Origin: GCA-2697345 sp002697345
Lineage (GTDB): Bacteria; Pseudomonadota; Alphaproteobacteria; Rhodobacterales; Rhodobacteraceae
Reading direction: 5' to 3'
Length of the DNA: 64,000 nucleotides
Assembly: GCA_943787605.1 (NCBI GenBank)
Contig: CALSNB010000001.1
Coordinates: 496,001 to 560,000, forward strand
How positions within the stretch are numbered: position 1 is the stretch's first letter; each line of letters begins with the position of its first letter. Positions 18,618-27,427 of the stretch are shown here, piece by piece. The notes beneath the pieces are model-generated. The model searched no databases. It was not told the origin of the DNA and saw nothing but the letters and a program-made list of their open reading frames with translations. A program made the position numbers and the translations under genes.

Positions 18618-19394
18618 ATGAAAATTAATTTTGAGGGATCCACAGTACTAGTAACTGGCGGTGTTAGAGGGATTGGGCGTTCGATTGTTAGAGAATTCGC
18701 TACAAATGGCGCCACAGTGTGGGCGTTGGATATTGAAGAGGGTTTACTTGGTGAAATAACCAAAGGATTACCAGACAAAATTTCGTCAAGAATTTCTTGT
18801 GTTCACTGTGACATAACCAATCCTATTGCTGTAAAAAAAGTAGTCTCAGATATTGAAGCTGTATCGATCTCAGGATCAGTAGATGTTGCAGTTCACTCCG
18901 CTGGAGGAGTACGTTCAAGGGTCAAAACGCCAATTGAGGATGTTACAGATGAGGATTGGCGTATAATTCAATCTGTTAACTTAGACGGTAGTTTTAACAT
19001 TGCTAGAGCTGTAGTACCAGGAATGAAAAAGGCTGGAAAAGGTAGGATTATTGTTATTTCCAGTCGAGCTGGGATTGGTGTTTCGTTAACAGGAATACAA
19101 AGTTATGGAACTGCAAAAGCGGCTCAGATTGGTTTAGTTAAACAGCTTGCAGCTGAACTTGGTCAATTTGGAATTACTGTTAATTCAGTTGCGCCTGGCT
19201 TTATGCCTACAAGCCCGGACTACATAAAACAGTGGAACTCTTATGGAAAATCTGGACAAGAAGCATTAGTAAAATCTATTGCAATGCGAAGAGTTGGAAA
19301 ACCTGAGGATATTGCGAATGCCACAATGTTTTTTGCTTCAGACTTAGCTGAGTGGGTTACAGGTCAAACTTTAGCGGTTACAGGGGGGCCTTAG
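18618..19394 (+). CDS. Short-chain dehydrogenase/reductase (SDR)
   Basis: A 258-residue SDR from ATG 18618, preferred over TTG 18594 because GGAG lies eight bases before it. Visible are VTGGVRGIGRS, the Asp of WALDIEEG (NAD-type), HSAGGVRS in place of NNAG, the ISSRAG catalytic Ser, YGTAKAAQ and the C-terminal VTGQTLAVTGGP. It sits between the two hydantoinase pairs: 31 bases after hyuB and one base before the next hyuA start. Likely oxidises or reduces a pathway intermediate. The unusual HSAGG replaces the canonical NNAG that orients the catalytic helix, so activity may be modified. Confidence 0.88.
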   Translation: MKINFEGSTVLVTGGVRGIGRSIVREFATNGATVWALDIEEGLLGEITKGLPDKISSRISCVHCDITNPIAVKKVVSDIEAVSISGSVDVAVHSAGGVRSRVKTPIEDVTDEDWRIIQSVNLDGSFNIARAVVPGMKKAGKGRIIVISSRAGIGVSLTGIQSYGTAKAAQIGLVKQLAAELGQFGITVNSVAPGFMPTSPDYIKQWNSYGKSGQEALVKSIAMRRVGKPEDIANATMFFASDLAEWVTGQTLAVTGGP

Positions 19395-19395
19395 T

Positions 19396-21462
19396 TTGGG
19401 GGGTAAAGACTTTTCGATAGCAATTGATATCGGTGGTACTTTTACCGATTCAGTGATTGCAAACAAAAAGGGTAACGTTTTTAAGGTTGCTAAAACAGCA
19501 TCCACTCCTAGCAATCCTTCACAAGGTTTTATCAAGAGTGTCACTAATGTTTTAAAGTTGGCAGATGTTAATCCAAGCTCAGTGGAAGTTGTTTTACACG
19601 GGTCAACTGTCGTTACAAATGCAATATTGGAAAATAAAGGTGCAAAAACTGCACTAATTACAACGAAGGGGTTTCGACACGTTTTAGAAATTGGAAGAGC
19701 AGAAATTCCAAGAGAGTCAAACCTTTATGGATGGATTAAACCAAATCGCCCTATAAAACCACGTGATATCTTTGAAGTCTCAGAGAGGATCCGTTATGAT
19801 GGAACTATATTTTTACCATTAGATATCAGTAACTTAAATGATATAGTTAAAGTTTTAAAAGAAGAAAATTATGATGCTGTTGCGATTTCACTCATACATT
19901 CATACGCAAACCCTACCCATGAGAAGCAGTTAGGAAGAGAGTTAAGTAAGCTATTACCAAATATTGAAATTTCGCTTTCCTTTGAGGTTCTTCCTATCTT
20001 TAGGGAGTATGAGAGAGCAATGGCAACGGTTATAAATGCATCTGTCCAACCGATTGTTAGCTCTTATATGAAGGAGTTAACATCTGAACTAGCGTGCTTA
20101 AAGATTAACGCACCTTTATTTATTATGAAATCAAATGGAGGTATTTTTACGCCAAAGGAAGCTGCTAAATATGGAGTTCATATGGCGTTATCTGGACCTG
20201 CTGCAGGTATGAGTGGTGCTGCATATACAGGTTCAATAGCAGGGTACAAAAACCTGATTACGATTGATATGGGCGGGACTAGTGCAGATGTAGCTTTGGT
20301 TAAAGGTGGCATGTTGCAAACAAGCACTGGAGCTCGAATTAATCATCAACCTTTAGCCCTACCTATAATCGACATTCATACAATTGGAGCAGGAGGTGGA
20401 TCTATTGCATCTGTTGCCAAAAATGGTGCTATTTTAGTTGGACCAGAAAGTGCAGGAGCCACACCGGGTCCAGCTGCATACAATCTGGGTGGCACTCATC
20501 CAACAGTAACAGACGCTAATTTAATACTAGGCAGAATTCCACCCCACCTCTTAGGTGGAACTGTGCTTTTAGACAAAAATGCTGCTTACAAAGCGATTGA
20601 TGAGTTTGTAGCTAAACCACTGGGCACAAACGTAATTGAGGCTAGCTTAGGAATAATTAAAATTGTTAATGAAACTATGCACGGCGCGTTAAAACTTATG
20701 TCTGTTGAGCGTGGATTAGACCCAGCGGACTTTATATTGACAGCCTTTGGTGGAGCAGGCCCAGTACACGGTGGCGATTTGATGAGATTGCTTTCTGCTA
20801 GTGGTTTATTGATCCCAAGGTATCCAGGGATCTTATGTGCAAATGGACTACTTACGACTGATCTGAAATATGATTTTGCATTAACAAAGCTTCAAAGAGC
20901 TAACAAATATGATTACAATGCAATGAACTTAGTCTTTGAAGACTTAGAAAAAAGTGCTCAACTTCGCCTATCGGAAGATCGTGTTTCATTAGATCGAAGA
21001 GTAATAAATCGTGCAGTTGATTTAAGATATGCAGGGCAGGGAACAGAACTAACTGTTAGCTTTCCTCAAGGTTTGGTTACTAAAGAAACCACTCAGGTAG
21101 CAGTAAAAAAGTTTCATGACTTACATAAGCAATTGTACACGTTTTCAGATGACAACTCTCCAGTTGAGATCATAAATTTACGAGTTCAAGCCTTAGGGAA
21201 ATCAGACCATATTGGCCCACCATTAATTATGAAGTCAGAGAGCATTGAGCCAAAAAGGAAATCGGTCAGACGAGTTGTAATAGATCAAACTGGGTATGAA
21301 GATGTAAGTGTGTTTGATAGGGAATCTCTTTTAAATGGTCATGAAATTTTGGGGCCTGCAATAATTGATCAACTGGACTCAACGACTTTGATACTTAGAA
21401 ATCAGAAACTTAAAGTAGATAAGTTTGGAAACTTACTAATTAGGGAGTGTGCAAATGAGTAA
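19396..21462 (+). CDS. Hydantoinase/oxoprolinase subunit A (second copy)
   Basis: A 688-residue HyuA-family protein starting at TTG 19396, one base after the SDR stop; GGGGGG at 19383-19388 provides the ribosome site. The ATPase motifs are AIDIGGTFTDSV, HGSTVVTNAILE, TIDMGGTSADVAL near residue 290 and GGAGPVHGGDL near 455, and the C-terminal domain ends in IDQLDSTTLILRNQKL. This is the commoner N-methylhydantoinase-type sequence (GFRHVLEIGRAEIPRESNLY). It couples to the following hyuB by an eight-base overlap. Two non-identical A/B pairs in one operon suggest either sequential ring-opening steps or two related substrates. Confidence 0.92.
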   Translation: MGGKDFSIAIDIGGTFTDSVIANKKGNVFKVAKTASTPSNPSQGFIKSVTNVLKLADVNPSSVEVVLHGSTVVTNAILENKGAKTALITTKGFRHVLEIGRAEIPRESNLYGWIKPNRPIKPRDIFEVSERIRYDGTIFLPLDISNLNDIVKVLKEENYDAVAISLIHSYANPTHEKQLGRELSKLLPNIEISLSFEVLPIFREYERAMATVINASVQPIVSSYMKELTSELACLKINAPLFIMKSNGGIFTPKEAAKYGVHMALSGPAAGMSGAAYTGSIAGYKNLITIDMGGTSADVALVKGGMLQTSTGARINHQPLALPIIDIHTIGAGGGSIASVAKNGAILVGPESAGATPGPAAYNLGGTHPTVTDANLILGRIPPHLLGGTVLLDKNAAYKAIDEFVAKPLGTNVIEASLGIIKIVNETMHGALKLMSVERGLDPADFILTAFGGAGPVHGGDLMRLLSASGLLIPRYPGILCANGLLTTDLKYDFALTKLQRANKYDYNAMNLVFEDLEKSAQLRLSEDRVSLDRRVINRAVDLRYAGQGTELTVSFPQGLVTKETTQVAVKKFHDLHKQLYTFSDDNSPVEIINLRVQALGKSDHIGPPLIMKSESIEPKRKSVRRVVIDQTGYEDVSVFDRESLLNGHEILGPAIIDQLDSTTLILRNQKLKVDKFGNLLIRECANE

Positions 21463-23278
21463 GTTGGGTACCCAAACACCAACTGTAAAGGCAAGTGACA
21501 GGATAGTCTTCGAGCTTATAAAAGGAGGGCTAACAGCAGCACGAAGGGAGATGGAAGCTGTTATAACTCGCACCTCTATGTCACCTTTTATAAGAGAGAA
21601 GAAAGATTTCTTCACAGCGATTCTTAATCGTGATGGTGAATTAGTAGTTTCTACGAGCTTAACATTGGCCGGCAACCTATTAGACTCTGTGCTTAAAGTT
21701 TATCCGATTGATACTATGATTGATGGGGATGTTTACTGGTACAATGATCCATATTTCACAAATGGAGCTGTAAGTCACCTACCAGATATGGTTTTCATTA
21801 CACCAGTTTTTTCTGATGAGAGACTTGTAGCTTTTGTTGAGTGTTGGGGTCATTTATGGGACATTGGTGGCGCGGTTCCAGGATCTATAAGCCCAACAGC
21901 AACCTCTGTATTCCAAGAGGGAATAATGATCCCACCAGTAAGAATTATTCGAAATGGGATCCGAAATGAAGAAGTCTTTCGAATTTTTATTCAAAATACA
22001 AGATTTCCAGATTTGTTAGAGGGAGATTTAAACAGTATAATGGCAGCCTGTGATCTTGGTAAGCACAGGGTTGAAGCAATTATTAAACGACATGGGTCGA
22101 CTGCTTTAGAACAAGCTTTTGAGGAAATTATTCAACAGACACAATTCGCAATCGAATCAGAGATTTCAAACAGAATCCCTGAAGGAGAATGGTTTTTCAG
22201 AGACCGTATTGATAGTGATGCAGTTACGGCTGATAGTTATTTCATAGATTTAGCAATGACTCATAAAAGTGGTCATCTTAGTTTAGATTTTTCTCAAACA
22301 GAGAAACAAGCAACAGGTCCGATTAATTTTGTGATGCACGACAGCGTCCCTAAATTTATGCTTGGTTTATTCTTAACACAACTCGACCCAAACGTTGGAA
22401 TGAATGCTGGTTTTCAGCGCGCAATAAGTAATGTGAAGACGCGTCCTGGAAGTCTTTTAAGCCCTACTTCTCCTGCACCACTGGGATTGAGATCGCATTC
22501 AATGTTTCGCGTTAACTCTTGTTTGTTTGGAGCGTTGGCTCAAGCTACCGGTGGTAAATCTTCTGCTGCCTCACCTGTTTATGTCTTGTATTACCTGCGA
22601 GGAAAGTCTTCTATCGGGGGAGAAGAACTTTGCATTGAGGGACTGTCAGTTGGATACGGTGCGCGAAGTTTTGCAGATGGCTTAGACGCAGTCTATTATG
22701 TGGCGCAAGAGAATTATCCGATTGAGTTTGCTGAAATGGAGTTTGGGGTAGAGATCGAAAGCTTCTCTTTCCATAAGGACTCTGGTGGGCCTGGTCAGTT
22801 TCGTGGGGGATGCGGAATAGTGCGGGACGTGAGAGTCTTACTTGATGAAATGACCCTAGGAATTAGGATTGATAACTGCAAATATCCAGCATTTGGCGTC
22901 AACGGAGGCTTATCTGGTGGGGAGGGTAAAGTTATAATAAACCCAGATACTTCAAAATCTGATGAATTGAAGCCCCTTAGTGATGGTAATAAATTAAAGT
23001 ATGGTGATCTTGTTCGAATTATCACACCTGGTGGCGGGGGTTGGGGATCCCCTTTTGATCGGAAAGCATCAGACGTTTTAAATGACGTCCTGGATGGTAA
23101 AGTCTCACCAAAAAGTGCCATAGAAGATTATGGTGTTGTTCTTACAAAAGATCAAAGACAGGTTAACGTGCTCGAAACTGCAAAGAAAAGAAAGGCTGCT
23201 TCTAAATCAAAAAAAATGTTCCATCGAAGAGATTTTTATGATGCCACTGAAGATCGCGAAGATACTTATAAAACCTAA
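21455..23278 (+). CDS. Hydantoinase/oxoprolinase subunit B (second copy)
   Basis: A 607-residue HyuB-family protein from ATG 21455, with GGGAG seven bases upstream; this start overlaps the hyuA stop (ATGAGTAA). Landmarks are FELIKGGLTAARREMEAVITRT, DVYWYNDPYF near 90, GHLWDIGGAVPGS at about 130, EGDLNSIMAACD, LDFSQTEKQATGPIN, SGGPGQFRGGCG near 440 and the ITPGGGGWGSP loop at about 530. It has no C-terminal extension like the first copy. It is the last gene of the iclR-hyu operon and shares the bases CTAA with the stop of the convergent flavoprotein gene, so no separate terminator fits here. Confidence 0.91.
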   Translation: MSKLGTQTPTVKASDRIVFELIKGGLTAARREMEAVITRTSMSPFIREKKDFFTAILNRDGELVVSTSLTLAGNLLDSVLKVYPIDTMIDGDVYWYNDPYFTNGAVSHLPDMVFITPVFSDERLVAFVECWGHLWDIGGAVPGSISPTATSVFQEGIMIPPVRIIRNGIRNEEVFRIFIQNTRFPDLLEGDLNSIMAACDLGKHRVEAIIKRHGSTALEQAFEEIIQQTQFAIESEISNRIPEGEWFFRDRIDSDAVTADSYFIDLAMTHKSGHLSLDFSQTEKQATGPINFVMHDSVPKFMLGLFLTQLDPNVGMNAGFQRAISNVKTRPGSLLSPTSPAPLGLRSHSMFRVNSCLFGALAQATGGKSSAASPVYVLYYLRGKSSIGGEELCIEGLSVGYGARSFADGLDAVYYVAQENYPIEFAEMEFGVEIESFSFHKDSGGPGQFRGGCGIVRDVRVLLDEMTLGIRIDNCKYPAFGVNGGLSGGEGKVIINPDTSKSDELKPLSDGNKLKYGDLVRIITPGGGGWGSPFDRKASDVLNDVLDGKVSPKSAIEDYGVVLTKDQRQVNVLETAKKRKAASKSKKMFHRRDFYDATEDREDTYKT

Positions 23279-24780
23279 TCTGGGATCTCAGACCATTCAG
23301 AACCATTAATTTCTACTTCAGTATATTTTTTTAATCTCTCGAAGTGAGCTTTTTTATCGTCCTTGAAAAGGTCAGCTGCAATACTTTTTGCTAACCTTTG
23401 AGCACCTTCTGAACTATGTGGAATGTCATTAGCTAAGTTCCCTAATGACAATTGAGCTGAATGATTAAAACATCGTATATTGCCTAATTTTGTGTTTTTT
23501 GAGGGGTCGATTGATTTTAGTTGAAAGTTCTTACCTAGATAAGGAAAACTTAATAATTCGTTAGTCGCGGGATTTTCATTTGACACCCCTTTGACGACAT
23601 CCCGCCATAACAAGATATCTTTTGAAAGTTTTTTCAACTCTGGTACTTCATTTAGATCGATTACGAAGCCTGTCCCCAAAATGACGAAATCGGCACAAGT
23701 ATCTGTCTTAACTTTTCCAGTCGAGATTGTTAATTTTAAATTTGATTTTGTTTCTCTAGCACTTTCTATTTCACTTCCGAGCATTAGCTTTATATCTAAT
23801 TTACTAACTCTTTCTACGGTATGCTTTGGAGGAGCTATCCGCTGATTTTGAATGTGAGTTATCCAGTCCAGTTTTTCTGTATCGCGTAGTGAATAAAAGC
23901 CTTCTGCAAACCCAGGATATACTGTTTGCTTCATTTTGTTTAGTAATGGCATTTTTGGTGATCTTGCTATGACGGTAACAGAAGCTCCAGCTTCAGCCGC
24001 ACAAGCAGCATTATCAAGTGCAGATGCTGCAACTCCAATTACGACAACACTCTTACCTTTGAATGATGAGAAGTTAATTTTTGAAGATGAGTGAAAAACT
24101 TTTTTTGATTCTAATTTCTTTAGTAGTTTTGGCACCCTCGGCTGTGCCAATCCCTCTCTACCATTTGCGAGGACTATATAGCGAGTATATATTCTATTAG
24201 CAGAAGTTTTAGCATTATTTTTCCGTGAGTGATGAGTATTAATTAAGTCAACACTGTAATAGTTAATAAGGTTAGAATTTGTATTTTCTTTATTAGCTCC
24301 AATTTCAATGTTAGTAACCTTGGTGTTATGTTCAATCTTAGATTCAGTTACCTTTTCGAACCATCTAAGGTAAGCTGCCCAGTCCTTACGTTTTATGAAT
24401 CCCACATCCTCCCATCTATATTCGCTATTTACGGCTTCCCACCAGGCTCTGTAAGTTAGATTTGGAATATTGAGACTTGGTCCAGTTAAGTGTTTTGGTG
24501 ATCGTAAATATTCCATCCTAGCAAACGTTAACCATGGACCAGTCTGCCCTAATGGTTGTTGATCAACTTGTCTGATATTTTGAATACCCTGTGCACGTAG
24601 GGCAAATGACGCTGCTAAACCATTCATACCACCACCAATTACAAGAACGTCGATTAAAGGTAGTTTGTCTGGTCCTAGAGTGGTTGGGACCCAGTTTTTG
24701 ATTGGATAGTTTAATTTTTCAAAATCTTTTTTTACTAACTTTTCATGATTCTTAATATTGCTTTTGTTATCAATTCCCAA
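23275..24780 (-). CDS. FAD/NAD(P)-binding oxidoreductase, flavin monooxygenase-like
   Basis: A 501-residue two-dinucleotide-domain flavoprotein. FAD Rossmann motif VLVIGGGMNGLAAS is near residue 46 with VDQQPLGQTGPWLTF after it. A second nucleotide motif, VVVIGVAASALDNAACAAEAGASVTVI, is near 245, and LGTGF lies near the C-terminal FAD site. Start is TTG 24780 with GGAG eight bases before it. The arrangement resembles flavin-containing or Baeyer-Villiger-type monooxygenases and TrxR-like oxidoreductases, but I do not see the FxGxxxHxxxW signature, so the reaction is undefined. It is divergent from the OYE gene across a palindromic intergenic region, suggesting joint control. Confidence 0.75.
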   Translation of the reverse strand: MGIDNKSNIKNHEKLVKKDFEKLNYPIKNWVPTTLGPDKLPLIDVLVIGGGMNGLAASFALRAQGIQNIRQVDQQPLGQTGPWLTFARMEYLRSPKHLTGPSLNIPNLTYRAWWEAVNSEYRWEDVGFIKRKDWAAYLRWFEKVTESKIEHNTKVTNIEIGANKENTNSNLINYYSVDLINTHHSRKNNAKTSANRIYTRYIVLANGREGLAQPRVPKLLKKLESKKVFHSSSKINFSSFKGKSVVVIGVAASALDNAACAAEAGASVTVIARSPKMPLLNKMKQTVYPGFAEGFYSLRDTEKLDWITHIQNQRIAPPKHTVERVSKLDIKLMLGSEIESARETKSNLKLTISTGKVKTDTCADFVILGTGFVIDLNEVPELKKLSKDILLWRDVVKGVSNENPATNELLSFPYLGKNFQLKSIDPSKNTKLGNIRCFNHSAQLSLGNLANDIPHSSEGAQRLAKSIAADLFKDDKKAHFERLKKYTEVEINGSEWSEIPD

Positions 24781-24813
24781 TTTTTTGTCTCCAAGATTAC
24801 AGCAAAATAATAT

Positions 24814-24843
24814 AATGGCTATTTAAGCTTTGCCATAGCCATT
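24814..24843. promoter_or_regulatory. Nine-base inverted repeat in the flavoprotein/OYE divergent promoter region
   Basis: AATGGCTAT (24814-24822) and ATAGCCATT (24835-24843) are perfect inverted arms separated by 12 bases, with centres two helical turns apart. The position inside the 146-base divergent promoter region makes it a candidate operator for a dimeric regulator. No regulator gene is adjacent. Confidence 0.5.
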
Positions 24844-24926
24844 TAAATATTTTATTCAGCTATTAATTTACTTTCTTTTAGTTTAACAGGAAAATATACA
24901 CGAAATATATATATAAGGATTTTTTT

Positions 24927-26000
24927 ATGTCAGTAGGTCTTTTTGATAAAATCACGGTGGGTAGTTTAACACTGGAAAATCGGGTAAATGTTGCTCCGAT
25001 GTGTCAGTACTCAGCAGTTTCAGGAACAATGAACGATTGGCATTTAGTAAATTTAGGACAAATTGCAATTGGTGGGCCAGGCCTGATTACAATTGAAGCG
25101 ACCGCTGTGGAAGCGGCGGGTAGAATAACCCATGGGTGTACTGGTCTTTATTCAGATGAAAACGAAAAAGAAATGCAGAGGGTCATAAAGTTTTGCAAAA
25201 GTGTAGGCCATAGTAAAGTTGCAATTCAACTTGGGCACGCAGGAAGAAAAGCTTCTTCTCAACGACCCTGGGAAGGGGGAAACTCCTTAAACAAAGAGGA
25301 TAGCTGGTTAACCTATAGTTCCTCACCAAATGCATTTTCTGAAGGGTGGCATACTCCAGTAGAATTAGATGATCTAGGCTTAAAACGGGTAAAAGATAAG
25401 TTTGTTGAAGCAACACTTAGATCTGTGAGGATGGGGGTAGATGCTGTTGAATTACATTGTGCACATGGATATCTACTGCATCAATTTTTATCTCCTATAT
25501 GTAATGAAAGAACAGACTCATATGGAGGATCCTTTGATAATCGTATTAGGTATCCATTAGAAATTTTGGAAGCCGTAAAAGAGGTTTTACCAAATGAAAT
25601 CCCACTTATTATGAGAGTGTCAGCCACGGACTGGGTAGATGGAGGTTGGGACCTTGATCAAACCACTGAATTTAGTAAGTTATTAATCCAGAGTGGTTGC
25701 GACTCTATTCATGTTTCAAGCGGAGGAATTTCTACTAAACAAAAAATACCTCTTGGGAACGCATATCAAACTAGCATGGCAGCTCATATTCGAAAAGAAA
25801 CTGGTGCGCAAGTTATTGCTGTTGGTATGATTACTGAACCGATTCAGGCTGATTCCATAATTAGAACTGGTCAAGCTGATATGGTTGCACTTGCAAGGGA
25901 GTTCCTTAGAGATCCACGCTGGACTTGGAAGGCAGCAAAAGCTCTCAATGCTTCTTCCTCCATACCACCTCAGTATCAAAGGGCCGAACGTTTTTCTTAA
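24927..26000 (+). CDS. Old Yellow Enzyme family NADH:flavin oxidoreductase (YqjM-like)
   Basis: A 357-residue FMN-dependent TIM-barrel enzyme. N-terminal VAPMCQYSA (with the YqjM-type Cys near residue 25), IQLGHAGRKA near 95, VELHCAHGYLLHQFLSP near 180 and CNERTDSYGGSFDNR near 195 are diagnostic. REFLRDPRWTWKAAK closes the barrel. Family role: NAD(P)H-dependent reduction of activated C=C bonds in enones, maleimides or nitro compounds. AAGGA lies seven bases before ATG. It is divergently paired with the flavoprotein gene and shares its stop region (TTAA) with the convergent M20 peptidase gene. A role in reducing an unsaturated ring compound would fit the region but is inferred. Confidence 0.92.
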   Translation: MSVGLFDKITVGSLTLENRVNVAPMCQYSAVSGTMNDWHLVNLGQIAIGGPGLITIEATAVEAAGRITHGCTGLYSDENEKEMQRVIKFCKSVGHSKVAIQLGHAGRKASSQRPWEGGNSLNKEDSWLTYSSSPNAFSEGWHTPVELDDLGLKRVKDKFVEATLRSVRMGVDAVELHCAHGYLLHQFLSPICNERTDSYGGSFDNRIRYPLEILEAVKEVLPNEIPLIMRVSATDWVDGGWDLDQTTEFSKLLIQSGCDSIHVSSGGISTKQKIPLGNAYQTSMAAHIRKETGAQVIAVGMITEPIQADSIIRTGQADMVALAREFLRDPRWTWKAAKALNASSSIPPQYQRAERFS

Positions 26001-27427
26001 TACTTGGAAATGTTTTTCACATTAGTGTTTTCTTCACCCATATGCCAATAAACCTCAGTTACAGTTCTTATACCTTCACGCATTAATGGCTTAATTATGT
26101 GTTCATTCGGTGCATGTTGGCAGCATCCTGCATAGCTTAACGGCAACCACACAATTGGAATCTTTAAATCGTATTGGATTACTTCAGTCATATTAGACCC
26201 AGCTGAATTTGGAAGTATTCCGCATTTTAAGTTAGTAGACTTTGACACTATGGATCGGACCCATTGCGCAAATAAGTTATCTGGGTCTGTTCTAGTAGCT
26301 TCAAAAGAAATGCTGTTACACTCTAATGGTTTACAAATCTTTACCTGTTCAAAGTTATTGTTATCTAGATGCTCTCGAATAATAGGTATTATATCGTTCA
26401 GTTTTGTTCCCATAACAAAACGTACTTGGCATGCCGCTATGGCTTTTGGTGGTACGGCATTTACTGGACTAAGTGCACTTCCAGCACTAAAGCTTAATAC
26501 TTCAAAAGTATTACTAGCTGTTACTTTTTCAATAATTGTCCTGTTTATTGGGCCCCAATCTTTATTAATTATAGGAGAATTTGGACCTCCATCCCTCGAA
26601 ATACCTTTTAGAGCATTTCTGACCGATTTAGGAATATTTTTTTGAATAAGAGGATCTACTTTTAGCACACCTTTGCCATCAATAATACTTGCTATTGCAT
26701 TAGCTAAAACTATAGCGGGGTTAGCTAATAATCCACCCCAATTCCCCGAGTGATGACCACCTTGCCTTAAATCACAACTTAAATCAAAATTTATAACACC
26801 TCGGTTTCCAAGCGTTATGTTTGGACGATCGTATTCGGTTCTGGGCCCATCTGAGGCAAAAAAAACATCCGCATAAAATTTTTCTAAATTTTTCTGAACT
26901 AGAGTTCTAAAACCAAGTGACCCATTCTCTTCTCCCATTTCAATTATAAAACGGTGGTTAAAGCCTAACTTTCCACGAGTATTAAGAATGGCCTTAATGG
27001 CACTGATATGTGCAAGGTGTTGGCCTTTATTATCCGCTGTTCCACGCCCATAGATTTTGTCACCCTCAAAGCTTAACTCCCAAGGGCTTCTATTGTTATT
27101 CCATTGAGAATCTTGTCCATGGATAACATCTCCATGGCCATAGCCTAAAACAGTGAGAGCAGATTCTTCGTTACGTTCTGCTAACAATATTGGACCAAGC
27201 CCTGTGATTGGATTTTTAAATACCTCCAATGAGTAGCCTAACTCTTTAAATAAAGGGCCTACGCCTTCAGAAAGATAATCATATAAGATTGAACTACTTT
27301 CAGGTATTTGGCTTTCAGTTTTAAAAGACACTAATTTTGAAAGTTTTGTAAAATATCCATCTGGTGACTCATAGTCGTTGGTTGCTGCAAGTAATGCGTC
27401 TTCTAAATTAGCTTTACAACTAGTCAC
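25997..27427 (-). CDS. M20 family metallopeptidase (tandem copy 2)
   Basis: A 476-residue M20 dinuclear-zinc hydrolase. Visible metal and catalytic motifs are VLGYGHGDVIHG (first His/Asp, near residue 95), GRGTADNKGQH (bridging Asp), EMGEENGS (catalytic Glu pair), ASDGPR, HHSGNWGG (dimerisation-domain His) and a C-terminal CCQHAPNEHI His. It is strongly similar along its length to the gene immediately upstream, with which it overlaps by four bases (ATGA), so this is a tandem duplication. Family role: cleavage of dipeptides or acyl-amino acids in the cytoplasm. The large C-type lid suggests dipeptidase-like substrates. Confidence 0.88.
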   Translation of the reverse strand: MTSCKANLEDALLAATNDYESPDGYFTKLSKLVSFKTESQIPESSSILYDYLSEGVGPLFKELGYSLEVFKNPITGLGPILLAERNEESALTVLGYGHGDVIHGQDSQWNNNRSPWELSFEGDKIYGRGTADNKGQHLAHISAIKAILNTRGKLGFNHRFIIEMGEENGSLGFRTLVQKNLEKFYADVFFASDGPRTEYDRPNITLGNRGVINFDLSCDLRQGGHHSGNWGGLLANPAIVLANAIASIIDGKGVLKVDPLIQKNIPKSVRNALKGISRDGGPNSPIINKDWGPINRTIIEKVTASNTFEVLSFSAGSALSPVNAVPPKAIAACQVRFVMGTKLNDIIPIIREHLDNNNFEQVKICKPLECNSISFEATRTDPDNLFAQWVRSIVSKSTNLKCGILPNSAGSNMTEVIQYDLKIPIVWLPLSYAGCCQHAPNEHIIKPLMREGIRTVTEVYWHMGEENTNVKNISKY

